A DNA stretch of 29,375 nucleotides, from NCBI GenBank assembly GCA_029861675.1, contig JAOTYV010000017.1:1-29375 (forward strand). Direction: 5' to 3'. The notes below the pieces were generated by a model. The model ran no database searches and was not told where the DNA came from. It worked only from the letters and a program-made list of their open reading frames with translations. Origin of the DNA: Alphaproteobacteria bacterium. Its GTDB lineage: Bacteria; Pseudomonadota; Alphaproteobacteria; UBA8366. The translations under genes and the position numbers were made by a program. Below, piece by piece: positions 1 to 8,137 of this stretch. Every line of letters begins with the position of its first letter. The first letter of the stretch is position 1.

Positions 1-487
1 GGGCGGCGAGATCGCGCTCGCGGCGGTCGTCGCGGTTCTGCGTGCGCCATGGGCCAAGCCGGCGCCGCCGCGCATAGCGGCAGGCGGCCGCGAGATCGGC
101 GTTGGAATGTTCGCCGTCGAGCGCGTTTAGAGCTTTGCCGATGATCGCCGATTCAACGCCCTTCGACGCCAATTGGGCGCGGATCAGCCGTTTCGATGCG
201 CCGCGGCGATGCAACGTGGTCGTGCGCATGCGGGCATACGCGTCATCGTCGAGCAAGCCGGCCTCCTGATATCGCTGCAGCACGTCGTTCACCATCACCG
301 CGCCGTCTTCCGGGTCGGTGCCGTGATGGTCGGTGGACCGCTTTACCCGGCGCATCAGAACCCTGCGTAAATTCTCGATGGATGACGCATAGCGTTCCAG
401 ATAGGCCAGGGCGATGCGCTCCAGGCGTGCCGGGGTGATCTTTCGGGGAACCCGGCGGCCGGCCGGCTTTTTGTTGGATTTTTGCAT
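1..487 (-). CDS. recX: Regulatory protein RecX, 3' end cut by window edge
   Basis: The minus strand is open from an ATG at 487 to base 1, giving about 162 residues with no stop. RecX binds RecA and modulates its filaments and recombinase activity in the cytoplasm. The protein begins with a short basic tail, then a helical segment containing YLERYASSIENLRRVL followed by MRRVKR, the typical first three-helix repeat of alphaproteobacterial RecX. A second repeat follows, with LLDDDAYARM and a basic GASKRLIRAQLASKG segment. The C-terminal part lies outside the window. It is transcribed away from the argD operon, and no close partner gene is visible. recX usually lies near recA or alaS in other bacteria, which cannot be checked here. 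Identification is by recognisable family motifs. Confidence 0.85.
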   Translation of the reverse strand, partial: MQKSNKKPAGRRVPRKITPARLERIALAYLERYASSIENLRRVLMRRVKRSTDHHGTDPEDGAVMVNDVLQRYQEAGLLDDDAYARMRTTTLHRRGASKRLIRAQLASKGVESAIIGKALNALDGEHSNADLAAACRYARRRRLGPWRTQNRDDRRERDLAA

Positions 488-611
488 GCCTCGCCGAAGG
501 TAGCAGTGCGGCGGGTCGGCGCAACCCCGGGAATTCGCTGAAATCCGTCATGGTGCGGTCGATCGGGGGCATCGTCGAATTGTCACTTATGGTTAAAAAA
601 AAGTTACCAAG

Positions 612-627
612 TGTGACAGCGATCACT
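612..627. promoter_or_regulatory. CRP/FNR-family-like palindromic site
   Basis: The sequence TGTGA-N6-TCACT matches the classical CRP half-sites in 9 of 10 positions. It lies in the divergent gap between recX and argD. Its centre is 41.5 bp upstream of 661 on the plus strand, where the candidate small RNA would begin, with a CATCAT -10-like box at 649-654. Its centre is also about 40 bp upstream of a possible minus-strand start near 579 for recX. Which direction it serves, or whether it serves both, is inference. Confidence 0.45.
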
Positions 628-660
628 GTCCGGTGGATTGGTGCGGCGCATCATGAGAAT

Positions 661-797
661 CGAGAAGGACGGGTTGCTTGCACCGAACCGGACTTCTCGG
701 GAAATTGGACCTTGGGTCGTACGCCCACCCTGCCCCTCCCAAATGGCATCGGCCTATGGTTCAGGCGGCGGCGCGTTTGCGCCGCCGCTTTTATTTT
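661..797 (+). ncRNA. Candidate small regulatory RNA (unnamed)
   Basis: A strong plus-strand terminator at 765-797 has no plus-strand gene upstream of it, so a non-coding transcript is likely. Reading back from it, the sequence folds into a 5' stem-loop: CGAGAAG at 661-667 pairs with CTTCTCG at 693-699, and an inner GGTT at 672-675 pairs with AACC at 686-689. A small hairpin follows (TGGG 713-716 with CCCA 724-727, loop TCGTACG). Next comes an unpaired C/U-rich stretch at about 728-743, then the terminator hairpin. The 5' end at 661 is inferred from the CATCAT -10-like box at 649-654 and the CRP-like site centred 41.5 bp upstream. Short reading frames here have no convincing ribosome site or protein signature. 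I could not match it to 6S, SRP or another named RNA. Confidence 0.42.
765..797 (+). terminator. Rho-independent terminator
   Basis: A perfect 10-bp GC stem (GCGGCGGCGC at 765-774 with GCGCCGCCGC at 779-788) has a GTTT loop and is followed by TTTTATTTT at 789-797. The T-run is only on the plus-strand side, so it ends a plus-strand transcript. Confidence 0.87.
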
Positions 798-877
798 CAG
801 GCCGGTTCGCCTTTGTCGGACACTCGGATGGGCTGGCGCGCACCACCGTCTTTCCGGCATGCCGCATACCTGACGCA

Positions 878-907
878 TTGACATGAACAGCCCAAAGGTT
901 TGATACT
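878..907 (+). promoter_or_regulatory. Probable sigma-70 type promoter of argD operon
   Basis: A perfect -35 box TTGACA at 878-883 is followed after 18 bases by GATACT (902-907), a 4/6 match to the -10 consensus. Transcription would start near 914, giving a leader of about 54 bases before argD. It lies downstream of the terminator at 765-797, so the arg operon would be insulated from the upstream transcript. Confidence 0.55.
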
Positions 908-967
908 CCGCGGCTTCCGAAGGCGTAGGCGCGCCGCCGGATTCCGTTACTATTGGAGGACGCTGTT

Positions 968-2146
968 ATGACAGCGGTAATGCCGACATATGGTCGGGTT
1001 GATGTTGCCTTTGAAAAAGGCGAAGGCCCTTATCTGTTCGATACCGACGGCAGACGATTTCTCGATTTCTGCGGCGGCATCGCGGTGGATGTGCTGGGGC
1101 ATGCCCATCCGCATCTCGTTGCCACGCTCCAGGAACAGTCTGCAAAGCTGTGGCATGTGTCCAATCTATACCGAATTCCCGGCCAGGAGCGGCTGGCGGA
1201 ACGGCTGGCTGCGACGTCGTTCGCGGATCTGACGTTCTTCTGCAATTCCGGCGCGGAAGCGGTCGAAGGCGGCCTCAAATTATGCCGCAAGTATCACAGC
1301 GCCAATGGTGAACCGGAAAAATGGCGATTCATCACCTGTGGCGGCGCCTTTCACGGGCGGACGCTGGCAACGATCTCCGCGGCCAACAATGAAAAGCACC
1401 TTGCCGGATTTGGCCCGCGAACCGACGGTTTCGACAACGTCGCCTTCGGCGATTTAAACGAGTTGCGCGCGGCCGTTACCGGCGAGACGGCGGCGATTCT
1501 TCTCGAGCCGATTCAGGGTGAGGGTGGCATCAGACCGGCGGATCTCGACTATCTGCGCGGCGTTCGTGAAGTCGCCGATGAATTCGGCCTGTTGCTGTTT
1601 TTCGATGAAGTTCAATGCGGTATCGGCCGGACCGGTCGCCTTTGGGCGCATGAATGGGCCGGCATCGAACCCGATGTCATGGCGATCGCCAAGGGGCTGG
1701 GCGGCGGATTTCCGGTTGGTGCGTTTCTCGCGACCGCGGAGGCGGCCAAGGGAATGGTCCCCGGCACGCATGGCTCGACTTTCGGCGGCAACCCGCTGGC
1801 CATGGCGGTGGCCAACGCGGTGATGGACGTCATCCTGGAAGACGGTTTTCTGGCTCATGTGGAGAAGGTTGGCGCGTATCTGGCGGAGCGGCTGGAAGAT
1901 TTGGTGCGCCGGCGCGGCGCGGTCTTTACCGGCACGCGCGGCAACGGCCTGATGCAAGGGTTGATCTGCGGCCCCGATTGCGGCGCGGTCGGAACGCGGC
2001 TGTTTGAGGAAGGCCTGCTCACCGTCATTGCGGGGGAGAACGTCGTGCGGCTTCTGCCGCCGCTGATTATCGAGACGGCGCATGTGGACGAAGCGGTCGC
2101 CATCCTGGATCGGGTGGCCGAGGCTTGGCCCGCCGGCGAGTCATGA
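968..2146 (+). CDS. argD: Acetylornithine aminotransferase ArgD
   Basis: A class III PLP-dependent aminotransferase of the arginine pathway, converting N-acetylglutamate semialdehyde plus glutamate to N-acetylornithine plus 2-oxoglutarate in the cytoplasm; many family members also act as succinyldiaminopimelate aminotransferase. The 392-residue length fits the family. Visible motifs are NSGAEAVE (about 93-100), [13 protein letters not shown] with the PLP-binding Asp near 213, and [11 protein letters not shown] with the Schiff-base Lys near 242. The ATG at 968 is preferred over a TTG at 953 because GGAGGA at 955-960 is a strong ribosome site 7 bases upstream of it. The stop overlaps the argF start by 4 bases (ATGA), so the two are translationally coupled. 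A promoter with TTGACA lies at 878. Confidence 0.95.
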   Translation: MTAVMPTYGRVDVAFEKGEGPYLFDTDGRRFLDFCGGIAVDVLGHAHPHLVATLQEQSAKLWHVSNLYRIPGQERLAERLAATSFADLTFFCNSGAEAVEGGLKLCRKYHSANGEPEKWRFITCGGAFHGRTLATISAANNEKHLAGFGPRTDGFDNVAFGDLNELRAAVTGETAAILLEPIQGEGGIRPADLDYLRGVREVADEFGLLLFFDEVQCGIGRTGRLWAHEWAGIEPDVMAIAKGLGGGFPVGAFLATAEAAKGMVPGTHGSTFGGNPLAMAVANAVMDVILEDGFLAHVEKVGAYLAERLEDLVRRRGAVFTGTRGNGLMQGLICGPDCGAVGTRLFEEGLLTVIAGENVVRLLPPLIIETAHVDEAVAILDRVAEAWPAGES

Positions 2147-3048
2147 GCCAGGCAAAGCACTTCCTCGATCTCGACCGGCTGGACAAGCAACATCTGCGGG
2201 GCATTCTCGATGGCGCCGCCGCCTTCAAACAAGACCAGGCCGAGGGCGGCGGTTTGCTGGACGGCAAGTTCCTCGCAATGATCTTCGAAAAGCCGTCTAC
2301 ACGCACGCGCGTGAGCTTCGACGTGGCGATGCGCCAGCTTGGCGGACAGACGATCCTGATGAGCGATCGAGAGAGTCAACTGGGCCGGGGAGAAAGCATT
2401 GCCGACACGGCGCGGGTCTTATCGCGCTATGTGGATGCCATCATGATTCGGACGGATTCCGTCGAAAAGCTGGAAGAATTGGCCGAAAACGCCGATGTGC
2501 CGGTTATCAACGGCCTGACCGATCGCAGTCATCCCTGTCAATTGATGGCCGACGTCATGACCTTCGAGGAACACCGCGGCCCCATCCAGGGCAAGTCGGT
2601 TGCCTGGATCGGCGACGGCAACAACGTCGCGAGCAGCTGGATCCAGGCGGCGGCGCAGTTCGATTTCGAATTGCGTTTGGCCTGTCCGTCCGAATTGCCG
2701 CCTAATCCCGAATTTGTCGATTGGGCGCGTCAAAACGGCGGATCAATATCGCTGACCGAAGATCCCAACGCCGCGGTGGAAAACGCGGATTGCGTGGTGA
2801 CCGATGTCTGGATTTCGATGGGCGACAAGGATGCAACGCAGCGTCACAATCTATTGCGTCCCTACCAGGTAGACGAAGCGATGATGGGGCGGGCGCACCC
2901 GGATGCCATCTTCATGCACTGTTTGCCGGCGCATCGGGGCGAGGAGGTGACAGCCGGAGTGATCGACGGTGCACAGTCGGTGGTTTGGGACGAAGCCGAG
3001 AATCGATTGCATGCCCAGAAGGGAATTCTCGCCTGGTGTCTGGAATAG
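2143..3048 (+). CDS. argF: Ornithine carbamoyltransferase ArgF
   Basis: Catalyses carbamoyl phosphate plus ornithine to citrulline in arginine biosynthesis. The 301-residue protein shows the carbamoyl-phosphate loop STRTR (52-56) inside [12 protein letters not shown], the HPCQ motif (130-133) and the ornithine-side [11 protein letters not shown] (259-269). Its start is the ATG overlapping the argD stop, in the usual 4-base arrangement, and this is preferred over an upstream alternative codon in the same frame. ArgF and ArgD act at consecutive stages of the same pathway. The downstream hslO reading frame begins within or just after the argF end, so the three genes form one transcription unit. 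Confidence 0.95.
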   Translation: MSQAKHFLDLDRLDKQHLRGILDGAAAFKQDQAEGGGLLDGKFLAMIFEKPSTRTRVSFDVAMRQLGGQTILMSDRESQLGRGESIADTARVLSRYVDAIMIRTDSVEKLEELAENADVPVINGLTDRSHPCQLMADVMTFEEHRGPIQGKSVAWIGDGNNVASSWIQAAAQFDFELRLACPSELPPNPEFVDWARQNGGSISLTEDPNAAVENADCVVTDVWISMGDKDATQRHNLLRPYQVDEAMMGRAHPDAIFMHCLPAHRGEEVTAGVIDGAQSVVWDEAENRLHAQKGILAWCLE

Positions 3049-3995
3049 GGGATGCCGCCGGCGGCGCGGAAGTGCTGACGGGCGATGATTGCATTCAGCC
3101 TTTCCGGCTCGAGTCGGCGGGGTTCCATGGCCGGCTGCTGCGGCTCGGCCCGACAGTCGACACGATCATAAAGCGTCATGACTATGCCGACCCCGTCGCC
3201 GGCTTAATCGCGGAGACGCTTGCGCTCGCCGGCGTGCTGTCGGCGGCGCTGAAATTCGACGGTGTCTTCACGCTGCAAATGTCGGGCGACGGGCCGGTGC
3301 GGTTTCTGGTTGGCGATGTCACCAGCGCCGGCGATATGCGGGCCTATGCCAGCGTGCGGGGCGCCTTGCCGCCCCTGTCCGAAATTGCGACCGCGCCGGT
3401 TCCGCGGTTGATCGGCGCGGGCCACATTGCGTTGACGGTCGATCAGGGCGCTTCCACCGACCGGTATCAGGGCATTGTCGACATCGAGGGCGGGACGCTG
3501 TCCGATTGCATTCATCACTATTTCCGGCAATCGGATCAGTTTTCGGCGGCATTGAAGCTTTGCGCCGGTCGCGACCGGGATGGCCGCTGGCGCGCCGCCG
3601 CATTGATGCTGCAACGGTCTCCGGAAACCGAGGATCCGAACCTTCAGGATGAGACGGAAGAGGCATGGCGACACGCCCTGGTGATGTTGGGAAGTTGCAC
3701 CGATGAGGAATTGTTGCACACGCAATTCACGCCGTACGGCTTGTTGTACCGGTTGTTTCATGAGGACGGCGTTCGGGTATTCGATGCGCGGCCGGTTCAA
3801 TTCGGCTGCCGCTGTTCGATTGACAAGGTGAAAGGCGTCCTTGCATCCCTGTCGGAAGCGGAAATTACCGATCTGATGGTCGATGGCGAGATAACCGTCA
3901 CCTGTGAGTTTTGCCAGGAGTCGCACGCCTTCGACGGCGGCCAGATCGCGCGAATGCGGATGCCCCGCGACGCCGCGGGGCGTCCGGCGTCGTGA
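3036..3995 (+). CDS. hslO: Redox-regulated chaperone Hsp33 (HslO)
   Basis: Hsp33 is a cytoplasmic holdase switched on by oxidation of a zinc-bound cysteine centre. The predicted 319 residues start with an [20 protein letters not shown] segment typical of the family. They end with the zinc site: Cys258-x-Cys260 (FGCRCS) and Cys290-xx-Cys293 (TCEFCQ), the canonical CxC...CxxC spacing of about 30 residues. The start is uncertain. GTG at 3036 overlaps argF by 13 bases and has GAAGGGAA upstream; GTG at 3072 would give 307 residues with a weaker ribosome site. argD-argF-hslO gene order is common in alphaproteobacteria. A GC hairpin (8-bp stem, 3962-3981) overlaps the 3' end but has no T-run. Confidence 0.9.
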   Translation: MSGIGDAAGGAEVLTGDDCIQPFRLESAGFHGRLLRLGPTVDTIIKRHDYADPVAGLIAETLALAGVLSAALKFDGVFTLQMSGDGPVRFLVGDVTSAGDMRAYASVRGALPPLSEIATAPVPRLIGAGHIALTVDQGASTDRYQGIVDIEGGTLSDCIHHYFRQSDQFSAALKLCAGRDRDGRWRAAALMLQRSPETEDPNLQDETEEAWRHALVMLGSCTDEELLHTQFTPYGLLYRLFHEDGVRVFDARPVQFGCRCSIDKVKGVLASLSEAEITDLMVDGEITVTCEFCQESHAFDGGQIARMRMPRDAAGRPAS

Positions 3996-4143
3996 CGGTG
4001 CAGATGCCTTCCTGGTGGAGTCGTTTCGCCAACCCCTGCGGCGATATATACTTTTGGAACGCGCCATCGCGCTTTCATCTTGCCGCACTTCGTTTTATCA
4101 AGTTTCTCACAGGTCGAGTTGGTGGTTCCGGGAGCTCCAAAAC

Positions 4144-4725
4144 ATGAATTCCAAACAATCCATATGGCTGCTTCCATGTCTGCTGCTGCTCGTTGCGGCG
4201 TGCGAGACACAGGTCGAAGGCCGAAACTTCGCGCAAATTAGTTTTGGTCATTTGCCTCCGATAAAGCTCAACGTCGCTAAAATCGACGTTAAGGAGTCGG
4301 CGGTCCAATCGACCGGCAATGGCAACATCGAACACGAACTTCCGGTTTCGTTGCGCGGCGCCGCCCTGCGCTGGGCTCGCGAAAGGCTGCAAGCGGTCGG
4401 TCAGACGGGCAGCGCCGTTGTGACCGTGGAAGAGGCGGATTTCAGGGAAGAACGCCTCAAAAAGACGACAGGGATCAAAGGAATATTCACCACCGACCAG
4501 GTGGAACGCTACCGGGCGGCATTGACCATTTCCGTGTCGATTTCAGAACCGAGCGGTAGCGCGACGGCGCGAGCCAAAGGCACGCGCAGTCAAACCGTTC
4601 CCGAGGATGCGTCGCTGGCGGACCGGGAGAACGTTTGGTTCTCGATGACCGAAAAGTTGGTCAAAGCCGTCGACGCGGAGCTGGAAAAAAGAATCCGCCG
4701 GAATTTGCGCAGCTATATCCGGTAA
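4144..4725 (+). CDS. Predicted lipoprotein of unknown function
   Basis: A 193-residue protein with a type II signal peptide: a short polar N-terminus with one Lys, a hydrophobic core (IWLLPCLLLLV) and the lipobox LVAAC, predicting lipidation at Cys20. The mature part mixes beta-like and helical segments, with an ending rich in Lys, Glu and Arg (ELEKRIRRNLRSYIR). I see no enzyme motif and do not recognise a named family. The ATG at 4144 is chosen because it puts the signal peptide at the N-terminus; the reading frame is open further upstream but those residues do not resemble a leader. GGGAG near 4126-4130 may be the ribosome site. TATACT at 4047-4052 resembles a -10 box, but no good -35 box accompanies it. 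The gene converges on trkH. Confidence 0.78.
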   Translation: MNSKQSIWLLPCLLLLVAACETQVEGRNFAQISFGHLPPIKLNVAKIDVKESAVQSTGNGNIEHELPVSLRGAALRWARERLQAVGQTGSAVVTVEEADFREERLKKTTGIKGIFTTDQVERYRAALTISVSISEPSGSATARAKGTRSQTVPEDASLADRENVWFSMTEKLVKAVDAELEKRIRRNLRSYIR

Positions 4726-4745
4726 GCCTTCGGCTTCGGAAGCGG

Positions 4746-4783
4746 CCCGTCTTACGAGCGCCAACCCGTCTTACGAGCGCCAA
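4746..4783. repeat. Tandem 19-bp duplication across trkH stop codon
   Basis: Two identical, directly adjacent 19-base copies (4746-4764 and 4765-4783) begin CCCGTCTTACGAGCGCCAA. The second copy contains the last codons and the TAA stop of trkH (minus strand), so the first copy repeats the same codons and stop just downstream. This looks like a recent slippage duplication without effect on the protein. Confidence 0.9.
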
Positions 4784-6219
4784 AAGGATGGTGCGAGCAT
4801 CACAAGAACGGTGAAGAGCTCCAGGCGGCCCAGCAACATGCCGGCGCTCAGGAGCCATTTGGCGCTGTCCGGCAATGTGGCGAAATTGCCGGCGGGGCCG
4901 ATCGTTGTGCCCAGTCCCGGTCCCACGTTGGAGATCGCCGTTGCGGCGCCCGAGGCCGCGGTCAGGAAGTCGAGGCCGATAAAGCTCAGCCCGATCGCAA
5001 GCGCGGCGAAGCAGAGCACGTACAGGAAAAAGAAGCTCATCACCGAATCGCCGACCGAATCGGGAATCGGTTTGCCGTTGTAATAGGCGATGAATACGCC
5101 ATGCGGTTCCAACAACCGACGAATCTGCGACAGGGCGGTGGCATAGAGCACTTGCAGCCTAAAGACTTTGACGCCGCATGTGGTCGAGCCCGCACAGCCA
5201 CCGACAAACATCAGGAAAAACAGCAAACCAACGGCAAAAGTGCCCCAGAGGTTGAAATCCGCGGTCGCGTAGCCGGTGCCGGTGATCACCGAGATGACAT
5301 TGAAAGAGGCTCGCTGAATCGATTCGCCGACGCCGATAAACCGACCGAAGTGGAGGTACGCCGACATTACCAGAACGGTCAGCAGGACGATGGCGAGGAA
5401 CCACCGCACCTGGCTGTCACGCCAGAGCGCGCCCGGATTGCCGCGCAACCCGCGCAGGTACAAGACGAAGGGGAGACTGCCGAGCAGCATGAAGACGCTC
5501 GCGATGGCGTCGATGGCGCCGCTCTTGAAATAGCCGAGCGATTCGTCATGGGTTGAAAACCCGCCGGTCGCAATCGTCGTCATCGCGTGGGTGACCGCAT
5601 CGAACCCGGTCATGCCGAACGACCAATACAGCAGGGCGCAGAGCATCGTCATGCCGAGGTAAATGAAACCGATAAAGGCGATGAGCTGGGTCGCTCGGGG
5701 CAATACCTTGTCGGAGCTGTCGGAGGATTCCATGCGGAATAATTGCATGCCGCCGACCTGCAGCATCGGCAGGATGGCAACCGCCATCGCGACGATGCCG
5801 ATCCCGCCGAGCCATTGCAGCAGCGCGCGCCACAGCAAGATGCCGGGCGGCGCATAGTCCAGTCCGGTAAGGATGGTCGATCCGGTTGTGGTAATGCCCG
5901 ACATCGCCTCGAAAAACGCGTCGGTATAACTGAGCTGAAGATCGGCAAAGGCCAACGGCAGGGCGCCGAATGCCGGAATGATCATCCAACTGAGCGTCGT
6001 CAGCACGAACGCCTGGCGCAAATTCAGCGCGCGGCTCTGGGAACGTGCAGTCAGCAACAGCATCACGCCGATCAGTAAAGTGAACGCCGACCCAAGCGTG
6101 AAAACCTGCCAATCCTTGTTACCGACAGCCGCGTCTGCGACTGCCGGAACGCACATGGCAAGAGCCAGGGTCGACATCAGAATGCCAACGATAAAGAGGA
6201 TGGGACGAAAATCGATCAA
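4771..6219 (-). CDS. trkH: Trk-type potassium uptake channel subunit TrkH
   Basis: An inner-membrane K+ translocation subunit that works with the cytoplasmic NAD-binding TrkA; no trkA is in this window. The 482 residues form about ten membrane segments arranged as four membrane-pore-membrane repeats. The four selectivity-filter loops can be read as SGITTTGST (107-115), TTIATGGFS (214-222), SVITGTGYAT (310-319) and AISNVGPGLG (428-437). GCAGSTTCG at 341-349 is the conserved loop before the last repeats. It starts at ATG 6219. Its 3' end contains the 19-bp tandem duplication, and it converges with the lipoprotein gene. folE lies 104 bases upstream on the same strand, with a hairpin between them, so cotranscription is uncertain. 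Confidence 0.95.
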   Translation of the reverse strand: MIDFRPILFIVGILMSTLALAMCVPAVADAAVGNKDWQVFTLGSAFTLLIGVMLLLTARSQSRALNLRQAFVLTTLSWMIIPAFGALPLAFADLQLSYTDAFFEAMSGITTTGSTILTGLDYAPPGILLWRALLQWLGGIGIVAMAVAILPMLQVGGMQLFRMESSDSSDKVLPRATQLIAFIGFIYLGMTMLCALLYWSFGMTGFDAVTHAMTTIATGGFSTHDESLGYFKSGAIDAIASVFMLLGSLPFVLYLRGLRGNPGALWRDSQVRWFLAIVLLTVLVMSAYLHFGRFIGVGESIQRASFNVISVITGTGYATADFNLWGTFAVGLLFFLMFVGGCAGSTTCGVKVFRLQVLYATALSQIRRLLEPHGVFIAYYNGKPIPDSVGDSVMSFFFLYVLCFAALAIGLSFIGLDFLTAASGAATAISNVGPGLGTTIGPAGNFATLPDSAKWLLSAGMLLGRLELFTVLVMLAPSFWRS

Positions 6220-6280
6220 GGGATCGGCGCGTCCGTTTTGCTGTTGAGGGGCCTAAACATTAGGGAAGAGGCTGGCGATG

Positions 6281-6323
6281 TCCAGCGTCTTGCAGGATCG
6301 TCCTGCCGAAAGGCGGCGCTGGA
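6281..6323 (-). other. Nested stem-loop immediately downstream of folE
   Basis: An outer stem TCCAGCG (6281-6287) with CGCTGGA (6317-6323) encloses a perfect inner hairpin GCAGGA-TCG-TCCTGC (6292-6306). It begins directly after the folE stop. There is no T-run on either strand, so it is more likely an mRNA 3'-end structure or a Rho-dependent end than a classical terminator. Confidence 0.5.
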
Positions 6324-6938
6324 TCAATTGTTATGGATATTCGGTGACGCGCCGATGATGGAAAGGAACTCCCGCCGGGTCATCGCATCGTCGCGGAAAT
6401 CACCGAGCATCCGGCTGGTCACCATCGATACGCCCGGCTTTTCCACGCCGCGTGTCGTCATGCATTGATGGGTCGCCTCGATAACCACGGCGACACCCTT
6501 CGGCTGCAGCACGTCATTCAGCGTATTGGCGATCTGGGCTGTCAGCTTCTCCTGAATCTGCAGGCGCCGCGCGAAGGTTTCGACGACGCGCGCGAGCTTG
6601 CTGATGCCGATCACCCGGGCCGACGGCAGGTAGCCGATATGCGCCTTGCCGACGATCGGCACGATATGGTGTTCGCAATGGGAAAAGAACGGAATGTCGC
6701 GCAGCACCACCATTTCATCATAGCCTTCGGTTTCCTCGAAGGTCCGCTGCAGCAAATCGACCGGGTCTTCGTCGTATCCCCGGAAGAATTCTTCATAGGA
6801 GCGCACCACCCGGCTCGGCGTGCCCAGCAATCCTTCCCGATCGGGATCGTCGCCGGCCCATCGGATCAGCGTGCGCACCGCCTGTTCGACTTCTTCGCGC
6901 GCGGGTCGGGATGGCGATACCTTCTTACTTTCGGTCAC
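6324..6938 (-). CDS. folE: GTP cyclohydrolase I FolE
   Basis: First enzyme of tetrahydrofolate synthesis, converting GTP to 7,8-dihydroneopterin triphosphate and formate; a toroidal decamer in the cytoplasm. The 204-residue protein has the family motifs GLLGTPSRV (36-44), FFSHCEHH (84-91) and THQCMTTRG (156-164). The zinc ligands Cys88, His91 and Cys159 are all present, matching the type IA zinc enzyme. The start is GTG at 6938, because AGGAGGGAG lies about 6 bases upstream; a second in-frame GTG at 6968 has no such site. A stable stem-loop follows the stop. apaG ends 73 bases upstream on the same strand. Confidence 0.95.
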   Translation of the reverse strand: MTESKKVSPSRPAREEVEQAVRTLIRWAGDDPDREGLLGTPSRVVRSYEEFFRGYDEDPVDLLQRTFEETEGYDEMVVLRDIPFFSHCEHHIVPIVGKAHIGYLPSARVIGISKLARVVETFARRLQIQEKLTAQIANTLNDVLQPKGVAVVIEATHQCMTTRGVEKPGVSMVTSRMLGDFRDDAMTRREFLSIIGASPNIHNN

Positions 6939-7010
6939 GGCGGGCTCCCTCCTTTGCGCGAATGTCACGAATATTGTGTGTCAGCCGTCAGCGGTCGCTG
7001 CGCTTGCGGG

Positions 7011-7403
7011 TCAATTCAATTGGATCGGCTGGTGCGGGCTATCCAGCGAGAAAGCTGGAATATCGACATCGAAAAATTCGCCGTCAGCGCCTTCCATCTG
7101 GTAAATTCCTACCATGATACCGGAAGGTGTCTGGAGCGGTGTTCCGCTGGTGTACTCGAAATCGGTTCCCGGCTCCAGTACGGGCTGTTCGCCCACCACG
7201 CCGGGCCCGCGGACCTCTTGAACGCGACCGATGGCATCGGTAATCCGCCAGTAGCGATTCCGCAACTGAACGGTATCGCCACCGAAATTCTCGATCTTTA
7301 CGTGATAGGCCCAAACGAAGTGATTTTCCTCCGGCGAGGATTGATCTTCCAGATAAAAGGGCTTCACGGTGACCTTGATGTCGCGTGTTTCTTGTTCGTA
7401 CAT
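7011..7403 (-). CDS. apaG: ApaG family protein (DUF525)
   Basis: A 130-residue ApaG domain protein with an immunoglobulin-like beta fold, matching the usual length of about 125 residues. It shows [15 protein letters not shown], the [10 protein letters not shown] segment and the glycine-rich loop [10 protein letters not shown] (about 66-75), then [19 protein letters not shown], all typical of the family. ApaG has been linked to cobalt and magnesium sensitivity in enterobacteria, but its biochemical role is not settled. ATG at 7403 is preferred over a GTG at 7421 since it gives the family N-terminus; AAGAG lies about 9 bases upstream. A small inverted repeat lies just before it at 7421-7434. 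It lies between the MaoC-like gene and folE on the same strand. Confidence 0.92.
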   Translation of the reverse strand: MYEQETRDIKVTVKPFYLEDQSSPEENHFVWAYHVKIENFGGDTVQLRNRYWRITDAIGRVQEVRGPGVVGEQPVLEPGTDFEYTSGTPLQTPSGIMVGIYQMEGADGEFFDVDIPAFSLDSPHQPIQLN

Positions 7404-7420
7404 TTGAAAGCTCTTAACCA

Positions 7421-7434
7421 CGCCTGTTCAGGCG
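7421..7434. repeat. Short inverted repeat upstream of apaG
   Basis: CGCCTG-TT-CAGGCG is a perfect 6-bp inverted repeat located 18 bases before the apaG start, in the leader. It could be a leader hairpin or an operator half-site pair; nothing further supports either. Confidence 0.35.
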
Positions 7435-7508
7435 CCTAGGTTCAACATATTGGTCAGTCATGGCGGGTTGTCAAAGCCCAATTGGCGGTGCTTAGAGACC
7501 GAATTGAC

Positions 7509-7997
7509 TTACCCCGTCGGGTGTTGCCGGCGGATCAAATACCTCTGTTCGCCGTCCATGACGCATTCGCCGCGTTGATTGTGGACGGTGCTTTTCAGCG
7601 TCGCCACGCCGGTCGTCCGCTGCGGCTTCAGGTCGGTGATTTCCAGCAATGGGTAAACCGTATCGCCCACATAAACCGGCAGTAGAAAGCGCGAGGATTG
7701 GTCGATAAAGGCGACCAGGGAGTCGCCGATCAACCGGGGAAAGTCGCCGGCCCCGGCGGCGGATTGCACGAGAACCTGAAATCCGTGCGCAAGCATGCCG
7801 GGATGGCCGCGTTCGCGGCAATACTCCACGTCATAATGAATCGGATGATTGTCGCCGGATGCGAGTTGAAACGCGGCGAACAAGGCGTCCGTCATGGTGC
7901 GGGACGGGATGGCGAAACGTTGGCCGAGTTGGAGGTCATCGAAATATTGCGAGTCCTTTTGAAATTCTTGACCTGGTTTAGTCGTCGTTTCAGGCAT
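7509..7997 (-). CDS. MaoC-like (R)-specific hydratase domain protein
   Basis: A 162-residue single hotdog-fold protein of the MaoC/hydratase-2 type, which hydrates or dehydrates enoyl-CoA thioesters. The signature is visible as ASGDNHPIHYDVEYC (46-60), with Asp49 and His54 as the usual catalytic pair, followed by GHPGMLAHG (64-72). The C-terminal half contains SSRFLLPVYVGDTVYPL, the second conserved strand pair of the hotdog. ATG at 7997 is chosen; the frame remains open far upstream, but that part overlaps the next gene in antisense style and has no family similarity. Substrate and pathway cannot be deduced from the neighbours. Confidence 0.88.
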   Translation of the reverse strand: MPETTTKPGQEFQKDSQYFDDLQLGQRFAIPSRTMTDALFAAFQLASGDNHPIHYDVEYCRERGHPGMLAHGFQVLVQSAAGAGDFPRLIGDSLVAFIDQSSRFLLPVYVGDTVYPLLEITDLKPQRTTGVATLKSTVHNQRGECVMDGEQRYLIRRQHPTG

Positions 7998-8137
7998 TTT
8001 GCGCGCCCTTTGTGTTGCGGAAGGCGAATATTGTCGTGGCGAGCCGGCACGGCAATGGCGCTTATGTCGTATCCCGCTTGCGCCGGAATGTCCCGTCCGT
8101 ATTGCCGCTGACCGGCGCATCCACCACCGGGCCGGGG

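Noticed and set aside
640..797. The candidate small RNA as 6S or SRP RNA
   Set aside because: It does not show the long interrupted rod of 6S RNA or the conserved SRP apical loop as far as I can fold it by eye.
2721..3035. In-frame upstream extension of hslO inside argF
   Set aside because: Residues have no similarity to Hsp33 and overlap conserved argF motifs in another frame; the usual Hsp33 length is met without it.
3962..3981. 8-bp GC hairpin at the 3' end of hslO as a terminator
   Set aside because: It lies inside the coding region and has no T-run; listed only as a structure within the gene.
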